From NCBI RefSeq assembly GCF_003002065.1, contig NZ_PVZG01000004.1, positions 310,001 through 374,000 on the forward strand: a stretch of DNA of 64,000 bases, given 5' to 3'. The notes below the pieces were generated by a model. It did not search any database, had not been told where the DNA came from, and saw only the letters and a program-made list of their open reading frames with translations. Every line of letters starts with the position of its first letter. The stretch's first letter is position 1. The stretch comes from Pseudosporangium ferrugineum. GTDB lineage: Bacteria > Actinomycetota > Actinomycetes > Mycobacteriales > Micromonosporaceae. Of this stretch, positions 17,287 to 25,366 are shown piece after piece. The position numbers were made by a program, and so were the translations under genes.

Positions 17287-18158
17287 GCGCCCCGCCGCCC
17301 GCGCCGCTGCGGCTGGCCGTCGCGCAGTCGCGCGCCGAACCGGGCGACGTGCCCACGAACTCCCGCCGGGCGGCGGCCGGAGCCCTCCGCGCCGCCCGGC
17401 GGGGCGCCCGCCTGGTCCTGCTCCCCGAGCTGCACCTGTCGGGGTACGACCTGGACGCGGTCGCGGCGGCCGCGGTGACCCCGGACGATCCGCGGCTCGA
17501 CCCGATCCGCGAGGCCGGCCGGGAGGTGACCGTGGTCGTCGGCGCCCCGGTCGCCCGCCCGGACGGGAGCCTGGCCAACGCGCTGCTGGTCGCCGACGCC
17601 GCCGGGATACGGGTGGCGTACGAGAAGCGGCACCTGTGGCACGACGAGCGGCGGCACTTCACCCCGGGCACCGCCCCGGGCGCGGTGACGGTCGACGGCT
17701 GGCGGCTCGGCCTCGGGATCTGCTACGACCTGTCGTTCCCCGAGCACGCGCGGGCCTCGGCGGTCGGCGGTGCCCACGCGTACCTGGTGGCCGGGGCATT
17801 CGCGGCCGGCACCGAGCACCGGGCCGCCGTCTACCTGGCCGCCCGGGCGCTGGAGAACACCGTGTTCACCGCGTTCGCCAACCCGGTCGGCGGCCCCGCG
17901 CACCGGCCGTGCGCCGGGGCGGGGTCGGTGTGGGCACCGGATGGGGCCCGGATCGCGTCCGCCGGGCGTACCCGGGAACGGCTGCTCGTCGCCGACCTCG
18001 ACCCGGCGTCACTGGCTCGCGTACGCGGGTTTCTCCGCATGCTCGCCGAGGTCGGCGGCCCCGGCGGGGAAGGTGACGACCGCGTCGACGCCGCCACCCT
18101 CGGCGGCGCGCAGCTCGACGTCCCCGCCGCCCGCCCCGGCCAGCTTGTGCACCAGTGA
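17283..18158 (+). CDS. Carbon-nitrogen hydrolase (nitrilase superfamily)
   Basis: This 291-residue protein contains the complete nitrilase-superfamily triad: Glu49 in LLPELHLSGYD, Lys115 in YEKRHLW and Cys147 in GLGICYDLSFPE. Such enzymes hydrolyse amides or nitriles, or condense amines with acyl donors. The catalytic domain ends near ADLDPASLARVR (about residue 245); the remaining 45 residues are unusual and are read opposite to the 3' end of the convergent histidine kinase gene (150-bp overlap). GTG 17283 overlaps the previous stop (GTGA). Last gene of the six-gene operon. Substrate unknown. Confidence 0.86.
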   Translation: MSAPPPAPLRLAVAQSRAEPGDVPTNSRRAAAGALRAARRGARLVLLPELHLSGYDLDAVAAAAVTPDDPRLDPIREAGREVTVVVGAPVARPDGSLANALLVADAAGIRVAYEKRHLWHDERRHFTPGTAPGAVTVDGWRLGLGICYDLSFPEHARASAVGGAHAYLVAGAFAAGTEHRAAVYLAARALENTVFTAFANPVGGPAHRPCAGAGSVWAPDGARIASAGRTRERLLVADLDPASLARVRGFLRMLAEVGGPGGEGDDRVDAATLGGAQLDVPAARPGQLVHQ

Positions 18159-19421
18159 CAGGCCCAGCCCGGTGCCGCCCTTCGCGGCGCCGGGCGCCCG
18201 CCAGAACGGGTCGAGGGCCCGGAGCCGGTGCTCCGGGCTCAGCCCGGGGCCCTCGTCCACGACGTGCAGCTCGGCCGTGGCGTCCCGCACCGACCAGGCG
18301 ATCCGTACGGCGCTGCCGGCCGGCGCCACCCGCAGCGCGTTCGACAGCAGGTTGTCCAGGATCTGGTCGACGGCGCCGGGCATCGCGCGCACCCGCACGC
18401 CGTCCGGTCCGTCCGCGGCCAGGCGCACCTCGTGTTCGGTGGCCAGCGACGACCACAGGAACACCCGGTCGGCCACCGCCGCCGGCAGGTCCGCCTCCTC
18501 GAGCGGCAGATCGCTCTGCTCGTACCGGGCCATCGCCAGCAGCGTCTCCACCATCTGAGCGAGCCGGTCCGCCTCGGTCAGCGCCGCCCGCAGGTTGCGC
18601 TCCCCGGCCGGACCGATGTCGTCCTCCAGGTTCTCCAGGCGCAGCCGCAGCGCCGCCAGCGGGGTCTTGAGCTGGTGCGAGGCGTGCCCGATGAACGCCC
18701 GCTGGGTCCGGATCAGGGTCTGGATCCGGTTCGCCGTCGCCGAGAACGTCTCCGCGAGCCGGCGCAGCTCCGGCGGCCCGGCCGCGACCGCCGCCGACGG
18801 GAGCGGCCCGTCCGGCAGGCTCCGGGTGGCCTCCTCCAGCGCCCGGACCGGCTTGCTGATCCACCGGGCCAGCCAGAACGCCACCAGGGCCGCGGCGAGC
18901 AGGACGGCGATGCCCACCGCCGCCAGGATCGCCCAGAACCGGTGGATCCGCGTCTCCACCGGGTGCAACGGCACGCTCACCCGGACCGCGCCCAGCGAGG
19001 CGACGCCGGGATGGATCGGCACCGCCACCGACATGATGTCCACGCCGCCGGACTCGGCCGTCCGGGTGCTGATCCGGCCCTGGCCGCTGAGCACCGTACG
19101 GATGTCCGGCGCCGTTGCCAGGTCGCCGTGGGCGTGCTTTCCCGGATGAGTGCTGGACAGCAGCACGCCCCGGTGGTCGACGACGTCCACGTCACCGCCG
19201 AGGCGCTCGGCGGACTCGTGCGCGAGCAGGTCCACCTGGGCGGACTCGCGGCGGCTCAGCGCCGTGTCCACGAACGCCGCCAGCACCTCGGCGTCGTGCT
19301 CCAGCTGCGCGAACGCGTGCTGTTCCTCGTTGCGGTGGTACACGTAGCCGAGCGGCACCTCCAGCGACACCAGGATCAGCAGCGCGAAGGTCGCGTACGT
19401 GAGCAGCAGCCGCCGGGTCAT
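18009..19421 (-). CDS. Sensor histidine kinase
   Basis: The 470-residue kinase has an N-terminal membrane helix (LLLTYATFALLILVSLEVPLG), an extracytoplasmic sensor segment of about 120 residues, a second helix (FWAILAAVGIAVLLAAALVAFWL), HAMP, a HisKA domain with the phosphoacceptor in HASHQLKTPLAALRLRLE, and the ATPase domain (DQILDNLLSNALRV, VDEGPGLSPEH, GTGLGLSLVHKLA). ATG 19421 overlaps the response-regulator stop (ATGA), so the two form an RR-HK operon. The 3' end lies 150 bp inside the convergent nitrilase gene. PepSY-like proteins encoded nearby are plausible partners or targets. Confidence 0.9.
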   Translation of the reverse strand: MTRRLLLTYATFALLILVSLEVPLGYVYHRNEEQHAFAQLEHDAEVLAAFVDTALSRRESAQVDLLAHESAERLGGDVDVVDHRGVLLSSTHPGKHAHGDLATAPDIRTVLSGQGRISTRTAESGGVDIMSVAVPIHPGVASLGAVRVSVPLHPVETRIHRFWAILAAVGIAVLLAAALVAFWLARWISKPVRALEEATRSLPDGPLPSAAVAAGPPELRRLAETFSATANRIQTLIRTQRAFIGHASHQLKTPLAALRLRLENLEDDIGPAGERNLRAALTEADRLAQMVETLLAMARYEQSDLPLEEADLPAAVADRVFLWSSLATEHEVRLAADGPDGVRVRAMPGAVDQILDNLLSNALRVAPAGSAVRIAWSVRDATAELHVVDEGPGLSPEHRLRALDPFWRAPGAAKGGTGLGLSLVHKLAGAGGGDVELRAAEGGGVDAVVTFPAGAADLGEHAEKPAYASQ

Positions 19422-20092
19422 GCCGGCTGCACGACGAGCCGGAAGCCGACGCCGCGCCGGGTCTCGATCCACGCCGGGTCGCCGAGCTTGCGGCGCAGGC
19501 CGGCCACGTGGAAGTCGAGCGTCTTGCCCCGGCCGAAGAAGTTCGGCTCCCAGACCGCCTCCAGGATGGCTCGGCGTCCCACCACCGCACCCGGGTCGGC
19601 GGCCAGGTGCACGAGCAGGTCGTACTCCTTCGGCGCCAGCGCGACCGGCACGTCCCGCATCCGGACCTCCCGGGTCCGGTGGTCGATCACCAGCGGCCCG
19701 AGCACCTGCTGATCCGCCGGCGCGGCCGTGGCGGCCGGCCCGGAACGCGTCCGCCGGGTGACCGCGTGCATGCGCGCGACGAGCTCCCGCACGCTGAACG
19801 GCTTGGCCATGTAGTCGTCGGCGCCCAGTTCCAGCCCGAGGACCCGGTCGGCCTCGTCCCCGCGCGCGGTCAGCATGATCATCGGCACGTCGTCGGTCCG
19901 CCGGATCCGCCGGCACACCTCGATGCCGTCGATGTCCGGCAGGCCCAGGTCCAGCAGAATCATGTCGGCCCGCGGCGCGGCCAGCGCGGCGGCCCCGGTG
20001 GCCACCCGCTTCACCCCGATCCCGTACCGAGCCAGCCCGTCGGCCAGCGGCTCGGCGATCGAGTCGTCGTCCTCGACCAGCAACACCTGCAT
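19418..20092 (-). CDS. OmpR/PhoB-family response regulator
   Basis: The 224-residue protein begins MQVLLVEDDDSIAEPLADGL, with phosphoacceptor Asp in ILLDLGLPDIDG and the signalling Lys in YMAKPFSVREL. It ends with a winged-helix DNA-binding domain (KEYDLLVHLAADPGAVVGRR, VDFHVAGLRRKLGD-type segment, TRRGVGFRL). GGAGGT on the minus strand (20100-20105), 7 nt before the ATG, fixes the start. Cognate kinase immediately downstream. Divergent from the PepSY-propeller fusion gene, which may be a target. Confidence 0.92.
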   Translation of the reverse strand: MQVLLVEDDDSIAEPLADGLARYGIGVKRVATGAAALAAPRADMILLDLGLPDIDGIEVCRRIRRTDDVPMIMLTARGDEADRVLGLELGADDYMAKPFSVRELVARMHAVTRRTRSGPAATAAPADQQVLGPLVIDHRTREVRMRDVPVALAPKEYDLLVHLAADPGAVVGRRAILEAVWEPNFFGRGKTLDFHVAGLRRKLGDPAWIETRRGVGFRLVVQPA

Positions 20093-20238
20093 GTCACGCA
20101 CCTCCGTCGCAGGACAGTACGAGCCCCGCACGCGAACGGATGACCCGCGGCCCGGTCCGGCGCCCGCCGGATGGACAGGATTCGGCCAGGAACCGGCAAG
20201 GGTACGCCGAGACGCTGATCGCCGGAGGCTCCCCGCCC

Positions 20239-21396
20239 GTGGCTCCGGACATGCCCGAGACCTCGACACCATCCGGCACCACCCGCCCCCACTCCCCCGG
20301 GACGACCGCCCCGGACATCGCCCGCGCGATCGACAGCGCCCTCCGCGAGGCCGGCGGCGGCCGGGTCGCCGGCGTCCGCACCACGTACGCGTACGGCACC
20401 CGCGGCTACCTCGTACAGTTCATCCGCGGTGACTGGCTGTGCACGGCATCGGTGGACGCCGCCACCGGCAAGGTCACCTCGATCATCGACGACAGCGGCC
20501 TGCTCCCTGCCGGCCAGCAGCTCCGGCATCGCGCCCGGCGATCCCCCACGCCGACGGTACGCCTGCCGTTGCGTACTCTCCGTGATGCCGCCGCCGCACC
20601 CGACGACCCGGCCATCGCCTACCTGGCCACCGACGCCGGAGTGGCCGTGGTCCGCCTGACCGGCACCGCCCGCCCGGTCGTCGAGGACGACTACGTCACC
20701 GGCCTCGGGCCGACCCGTCGCATCGTCGCCCTGCCCGGCGGCGTCGCCGGCACCACCACCGACGGCCGCGCCTTCCGCCTCGACCGCGATGGCAGGCTCC
20801 TCTGGCAGGTGGTGCTGCCCGCCACCGCGCACACCGTCGCCGCCGACCCCACCGCCACCCGCCTGCTCGTCGCGACCGGCACCGGCGCCCGCGAACTCGC
20901 CGCGGACACCGGCAGCCTTCTGGACCTGTGCGGTACCACCCCGGCCCACGCGGTGGCCTACCTGCCCGACGGCGACCGGCTGGTGGCAGGCCCCCGCGGC
21001 GACCTGTCCGTCACCCGCCCCGACGGCTCACCCCACTGGACGACCGACCTGGGTGACCGCCCGTGGACCGCGTGGGCCCAGGGCACCCGCGTCTACGTGG
21101 CCGGCGAGGGAGGCCTCAAGGAGATCGCCGTCGGCCACGGCGTGGTGGCCCGCTGGTCGGCACCCGCCCGCCGGGCGGCCCGCACCGCCGTGGTCACCGG
21201 CGGCACGGTCTACACCTGCGAACCGGGCGCGAGCGTCACCCGCCACGACTACGCGACGGCGGGCCATCACGGCTCGCTGCCGGACCTGCCCGCCCACCCG
21301 CAGGCGATCTGTCTGCTCCACACGCCCGCCGGCCACCCCCGGCTCCTGACCGCCCACCGCGACGGCCTGATCAGCACCCACCCCGTCCACCCGTAG
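20239..21396 (+). CDS. PepSY-like domain fused to half beta-propeller
   Basis: The N-terminal part (ARAIDSALREAGGGRVAGV to ASVDAATGKVTSI) is homologous to the PepSY-like domain of the 11645 gene. The remainder (from YLATDAGVAVVRL to ISTHPV) is homologous to the C-terminal half of the propeller encoded at 12100. In the main operon these are two adjacent genes in the same order, so this gene looks like a duplicated copy joined by internal deletion. It lacks both signal peptide and poly-Asp tail. GTG 20239 has GGAGG at 20224-20228; the frame is open from ATG 20140, which has no visible ribosome site and would add 33 low-complexity residues. Function unknown. Confidence 0.72.
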   Translation: MAPDMPETSTPSGTTRPHSPGTTAPDIARAIDSALREAGGGRVAGVRTTYAYGTRGYLVQFIRGDWLCTASVDAATGKVTSIIDDSGLLPAGQQLRHRARRSPTPTVRLPLRTLRDAAAAPDDPAIAYLATDAGVAVVRLTGTARPVVEDDYVTGLGPTRRIVALPGGVAGTTTDGRAFRLDRDGRLLWQVVLPATAHTVAADPTATRLLVATGTGARELAADTGSLLDLCGTTPAHAVAYLPDGDRLVAGPRGDLSVTRPDGSPHWTTDLGDRPWTAWAQGTRVYVAGEGGLKEIAVGHGVVARWSAPARRAARTAVVTGGTVYTCEPGASVTRHDYATAGHHGSLPDLPAHPQAICLLHTPAGHPRLLTAHRDGLISTHPVHP

Positions 21397-21538
21397 AACC
21401 CGTCCAGCCGCCGTGCCTGCGGTGGTCCATGGCCGAGCGCCTCGTCACCATCGACCTCCGGAGGCACGGCGACAAGGCCTGGTCCAAGGCCGTGGTTCGC
21501 GACGTGATCGGGGCGGACGGTGAGCCGGTGCGGTGAAA

Positions 21539-21564
21539 GGCGGCGGCACCGGAGTGCCGCCGCC
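21539..21564. terminator. Bidirectional terminator-like hairpin
   Basis: GGCGGCGGCAC and GTGCCGCCGCC form a perfect 11-bp stem with a CGGA loop, placed between the end of the propeller fusion region and the convergent xylanase gene. Confidence 0.75.
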
Positions 21565-21580
21565 TATGTCCCCGGAGCTG

Positions 21581-22723
21581 TCAGTGGCGGCAGCGGGCCG
21601 CGGCCAGCGTGTCGCGGAGCGCGTAGTAGGCGGGCTTGCGTTCGAAGTTGTCGCCCATCACGGTCGCGGCGCCCTCCGACGGGAAGAACACCGGCACCCA
21701 CGAGTACTTGTCGGTGAAGCCCCAGATCGTGAACGAGTTGCAGCCGTCCACGGCGAGGCAGGCGTTCAGGACCGTCTTGTAGTAGTCGGCCTGGGTGCGC
21801 AGTTGCTCGGCGGTCGGGACGCCGCTCGCGGGCAGGTCCATGCGCACGTCGAGTTCGGTGATCGCGGTGGACAGACCCAGGTCGTCGAAGCGCTGGAGTA
21901 CGGCGCCGAGCTGGTCGGGCGCGCCGTAGCGCATGCTCAGGTGGGCCTGGGAGGCGAAGCCGTGCAGCGGTACGCGGTCGGCCAGCAGTTGCCGGGCCAG
22001 GGTCTCGTACGCGTCCACCTTGGTGCCGGGCCAGTCCACCCCGTAGTCGTTGAGGAACAGCCGGGCCCCGGGGTCGGCGCGGTGCGCCCAGCGGAAGGCG
22101 TCGGCGACGATGCCCGGGCCGAGTTCGCGGATGAAGATGTTCTCCTGGCGGTATTCGCCGTTCTCGTTGAGGATCTCGTTGGCGACGTCCCATTGCTGGA
22201 TCTTGCCGCGGTAGTGGCCGACCACCGTGGTGATGTGGTCCTTGAGGATGGCGCGCAGCTCGGCCTTGCTGAAGGTGCCCTCGGACAGCCAGGCCGGGTT
22301 CTGGCTGTGCCACAGCAGCGTGTGGCCGCGGACGACCTGGCCGTGCTGCCGGGCGAACTTCACGATCGCGTCGGCCGGGCCGAAGTTGTAGGTGCCGCGC
22401 TCGGGGTGGATGAACTCCCACTTCATCTGGTTCTCCGGGGAGACCGAGTTGAATTCGCGCGCCAGCACCTGCCGGTACGGCTGGTCGTAGGTGAACGGGT
22501 CCGGGTAGTCCTGCTCGAGGTGGTGACCGCCGCCCGCCGCCGCGGTGCCGATGCGCAGGTCGCGCGGGGCCGCCCAGCGCAGCGGCAGGTTCCGGTTGCC
22601 GGGGTGGTGCTCCACGATGGCCGCGCCGCCCGCCTTCGGGCCGGCCTGCGCCGGCTGGATGCCTGGGCCGATCAGCGTCGACGTGGCGAGGACGGCCACG
22701 GCGACACGGTATGTCCTTCTCAA
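21581..22723 (-). CDS. Secreted endo-1,4-beta-xylanase, GH10
   Basis: The 380-residue protein has a signal peptide (YRVAVAVLATSTLIGPGIQPAQA) and a GH10 catalytic barrel: FNSVSPENQMKWEFIHPERG, GHTLLWHSQNPAW, acid/base Glu in WDVANEILNE, and nucleophile Glu in ITELDVRMD, ending FTDKYSW. It cleaves internal bonds of xylan outside the cell. There is no carbohydrate-binding module. The start is TTG 22723, supported by AAGGAG on the minus strand (22730-22735). A palindrome at 22763-22777 in the promoter region looks like a LacI-family operator. Confidence 0.93.
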   Translation of the reverse strand: MRRTYRVAVAVLATSTLIGPGIQPAQAGPKAGGAAIVEHHPGNRNLPLRWAAPRDLRIGTAAAGGGHHLEQDYPDPFTYDQPYRQVLAREFNSVSPENQMKWEFIHPERGTYNFGPADAIVKFARQHGQVVRGHTLLWHSQNPAWLSEGTFSKAELRAILKDHITTVVGHYRGKIQQWDVANEILNENGEYRQENIFIRELGPGIVADAFRWAHRADPGARLFLNDYGVDWPGTKVDAYETLARQLLADRVPLHGFASQAHLSMRYGAPDQLGAVLQRFDDLGLSTAITELDVRMDLPASGVPTAEQLRTQADYYKTVLNACLAVDGCNSFTIWGFTDKYSWVPVFFPSEGAATVMGDNFERKPAYYALRDTLAAARCRH

Positions 22724-22762
22724 GGGTCACTCCTTCGAGAGCGTCGGACGCCTCACGCCGCT

Positions 22763-22777
22763 GCCGAAACTTTCGGC
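22763..22777. promoter_or_regulatory. Candidate xylanase operator
   Basis: GCCGAAACTTTCGGC is a perfect 7-1-7 palindrome 40 bp upstream of the xylanase start. GAAA-N-TTTC palindromes are found before xylanase genes of streptomycetes and are bound by LacI-type xylan-utilisation repressors. The regulator gene is not in the window. Confidence 0.6.
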
Positions 22778-22937
22778 GGGAGCCCGGCTGAAGACATGCG
22801 TACGCTAGGCCGCGGCAACAGCCTCCGTCAATGTTTCAGCCGGGTAAACCTGCACCGCCGCCGATCCCCATCAGGGAAATCTCGCGGATCCGACGAGTCA
22901 GACAGCCTCCACAACAACCGGTGAATCATCGGAACTT

Positions 22938-23555
22938 TCAGGCCGCGACATCGAGGTAGACGCGGCCCGGCAGTTCGCCCACGCGGTAGCCGACGACGTC
23001 GTCGAGTCCGATCGCGACGGACACGTAGCCCTCGAAGTCACCGGCGACGGCGTAGCCCTTCATCATCGGCAGCCCGGTGGCGTGGGTGCCGGAGACGGTG
23101 GCGGTGCCGTCGTCACGGTGTGCCTGCGCCGGGTTGAGGACCACGAGCAGGAAGCGCCGCCCGGGTACGCGTACCGGACGGTCGGACGGGTCCGCGCGCA
23201 CCTCGGACACGTAGCGCACCGAGTAGCCCGGCAGCCCTCCCCTGATGTCGAGGACGATCCGGTCGAAGCCCGGGTGCGCCGCGTACCGGACACCGGCGAG
23301 CAGCGGCACCGGGGGTACGGCCGGGTGGTGCTCGACGGTGACCGGTCCGGACGTCCAGGAGGCCGCCGGGGCGGGACTGGACACTCCGGCGGTCGGCCGG
23401 GTGGTCGCCGGCGCGGACGGCCGGCTGTCCGGCGCCGCGGTGCCGGTCGGTGCCGCCGTGGGCGTGGACGGCGGCGCCGAGCCGCCGCCGCACCCGCTCA
23501 GCAGGATGGCCGCCGCGGCGAGAACGGCCACCGCCCTTCCACTGATCCTTCTCAT
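22938..23555 (-). CDS. Lipoprotein with AMIN-like domain
   Basis: The 205-residue product has a lipoprotein signal (VLAAAAILLSGC), a Ser/Pro/Thr/Ala spacer of about 60 residues, and a C-terminal beta domain (HPGFDRIVLDIRGGLPGY, DVVGYRVGELPGRVYLDVA) that matches the AMIN-like domain of actinobacterial lipoproteins. It is likely a surface, peptidoglycan-associated protein. The ATG at 23555 directly precedes the signal peptide; the frame extends further upstream without a better start. Confidence 0.78.
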   Translation of the reverse strand: MRRISGRAVAVLAAAAILLSGCGGGSAPPSTPTAAPTGTAAPDSRPSAPATTRPTAGVSSPAPAASWTSGPVTVEHHPAVPPVPLLAGVRYAAHPGFDRIVLDIRGGLPGYSVRYVSEVRADPSDRPVRVPGRRFLLVVLNPAQAHRDDGTATVSGTHATGLPMMKGYAVAGDFEGYVSVAIGLDDVVGYRVGELPGRVYLDVAA

Positions 23556-23663
23556 GGCAGTGCCCTTCGCTGCGGGAGGAGACCTCCCCCAGCTCAGCGT
23601 GCGCGTCCCCGACCGGGCCACGCCAGAGGCGCCCGGACCGTGTGCGCGGGCCCGGCAGCCCGC

Positions 23664-23969
23664 TCAGCCGCGGCTGAGACGGTCCATCTCGCGCCGGATG
23701 CGATCCTCCGGCGGATCCTCGGGGGCGTAGACGTCCCAGACGTGGAACGCGGCCCCGATCCCCCAGCCGAGCAACGGGAAGATCGGCCAGAAGAAGCCGC
23801 CCGGCATCGTGACCAGCCAGATGATGATGAGGAACAGATTCACCAGCACGTAGGCCAGCAGATGCGCCTGCAGATCACGCTTCTTGCGCAAGCGGGTCAC
23901 CGCGAGCTGACGCAGCTCGGCGGCGTCGTCCTCCGGGGTGATCCCGGCAGGACGGAAGGCGGTGGTCAT
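23664..23969 (-). CDS. 2TM-domain membrane protein
   Basis: The 101-residue protein has two hydrophobic helices (LLAYVLVNLFLIIIWLV and FFWPIFPLLGWGIGAAFHVW) after a charged RLRKKRDLQAHL segment. This is the pattern of the 2TM domain family, whose members are sometimes fused to LytTR or kinase domains. AAGGAGG on the minus strand (23975-23981) fixes ATG 23969. The stop lies in a perfect palindrome, CTCAGCCGCGGCTGAG (23663-23678). Function unknown. Confidence 0.8.
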   Translation of the reverse strand: MTTAFRPAGITPEDDAAELRQLAVTRLRKKRDLQAHLLAYVLVNLFLIIIWLVTMPGGFFWPIFPLLGWGIGAAFHVWDVYAPEDPPEDRIRREMDRLSRG

Positions 23970-24177
23970 CGTGTCCTCCTTCCGGAAGGTGGCGAGCTCG
24001 CGCCCCCGCGCCGGCCGTGCGAGCGGAGGCGGTCGCATCCCCTATGCCGATGCTCGCCGATGCCTCTGCCTCGCGGACAGAGCCGGGAGTCCGGGGACCC
24101 CGGGACCTCGGACCGTCGCCGGTCCACAATGCAGGCATGAGACCTCGCGGACCCGCCACACCCGGGATCGTCCGCGG

Positions 24178-25158
24178 CTACCTGGTCCAGAGGACGGCAC
24201 GAGTGTCCGTGCCGGTCGGTGTGGTGGTGCTGTACCCGGCCACCTGGCCCCGGTTGTTGATCGCCCTCGCCTCGGCGGCGCCGCCGAACTTGGGCAGCAC
24301 GGTCGTCCGCCCCGCCTGCCAGACGACGGCGTTGGTGTCGGTGTAGCCGGTGAAGGCCGTGCCGGCCACCTGGTCACGGTTGTTGAGGTCGGCCACGATC
24401 AGGGTCGTCGCGCCGCCGGACGGCTCGATCCGGGTCACCGTGCCGTTGCGCCAGAGGAAGCCGTACTCGTAGCTCCAGTCCTCGGCGAACGACCCCACGA
24501 TGTGTCCACGGTCGTTGATCGCCGTCGCGGTCGCGGACTCGGTGGTCAGCACCTGCCGTTCGTCACCCCGCCAGCGCGCCGCCAACGAGCCGTAGTTGCC
24601 ATCGCCCCAGTCCCCGGCGATCACTCCCGCGTGGTTGATGTCGTTGGCCGCCCCGTAGTCTCCGATGTCGTCGCCGCCGAGGTCCGTCATCACGCCGTCG
24701 TGCCACACCACGGCGTGCCGACCGTCGGCGGTCTCGCTGGCCCCGACCACATCACCACGATCATTGATTCCGTACGCGTAACTGTGCGTCCCGCCGGGCA
24801 GCACACCGAGGTCGGTCATGGTGCCCCGCCGCCACAGGAACGCGTGCATGGAGAAGTCGTCGCGGAAGCTCCAGCCGACCACCTCGTCGCGGTTGTTCAC
24901 GTCCTGCACCTGAGTGTGGTTGGCGCCCAGGTTGCCGAGCTCGGTGATCCGGCCGTCACGCCACAGGAAGCCTACGCCGCTGCTCCCGACGGCCACGTGA
25001 CCGAGGTCGTTCACGGCGTACGCGACGCTGCCCTCCCCCGCGCCGAGGTCGATCACCCGCCAGGCGGGCACGGCCTGCGCCGCGACGGGCGTGACGACAG
25101 GGGTGAGCAGCGCGGCGAGTGCCGCAGGCAGCAGGCGTACGAAAGTCTTGGTCCGCAT
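24178..25158 (-). CDS. Secreted HAF-repeat protein
   Basis: The 326-residue protein has a signal peptide (LLPAALAALLTPVVTPVAAQA) followed by about seven repeats of the type INDRGDVVGASETADGRHAVVW / MTDLGVLPGGTHSYAYGIND. This is the extracellular HAF-repeat pattern (named for the His-Ala-Phe-like unit). It probably folds as a beta-propeller at the cell surface. AAGGGGGATT precedes ATG 25158. Function unknown. Confidence 0.85.
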   Translation of the reverse strand: MRTKTFVRLLPAALAALLTPVVTPVAAQAVPAWRVIDLGAGEGSVAYAVNDLGHVAVGSSGVGFLWRDGRITELGNLGANHTQVQDVNNRDEVVGWSFRDDFSMHAFLWRRGTMTDLGVLPGGTHSYAYGINDRGDVVGASETADGRHAVVWHDGVMTDLGGDDIGDYGAANDINHAGVIAGDWGDGNYGSLAARWRGDERQVLTTESATATAINDRGHIVGSFAEDWSYEYGFLWRNGTVTRIEPSGGATTLIVADLNNRDQVAGTAFTGYTDTNAVVWQAGRTTVLPKFGGAAEARAINNRGQVAGYSTTTPTGTDTRAVLWTR

Positions 25159-25256
25159 CGCAATCCCCCTTGCGAGTCGTTACCTGATGCGGCCAGCCTG
25201 GCACCGGGCTGCCGGGGATCGGAAGGGCCGTTCGGCGGCCGATGCCGCTTATTCTT

Positions 25257-25270
25257 GACTTGATCAAGTC
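25257..25270. promoter_or_regulatory. Palindromic operator candidate upstream of sugar-binding protein
   Basis: GACTTGATCAAGTC is a perfect 14-bp palindrome about 100 bp before the binding-protein gene and about 100 bp before the divergent HAF gene. It overlaps TTGACT, a possible -35 element. The binding protein is unknown. Confidence 0.45.
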
Positions 25271-25366
25271 TGGAGCTTGACGCTAAAACCGCGCTTCCCC
25301 GCGCCGATGATGGTTGCGGACCCCGCCACGACAACGACGTAGCGACGACGCGGGTTGGGAGGATGC

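Noticed and set aside
21429..21536. 35-codon ORF beginning MAERLVTIDLRRHGDKAWSK
   Set aside because: No ribosome site and no recognised family. It lies before a terminator hairpin and could be a gene scrap, but the evidence is too weak.
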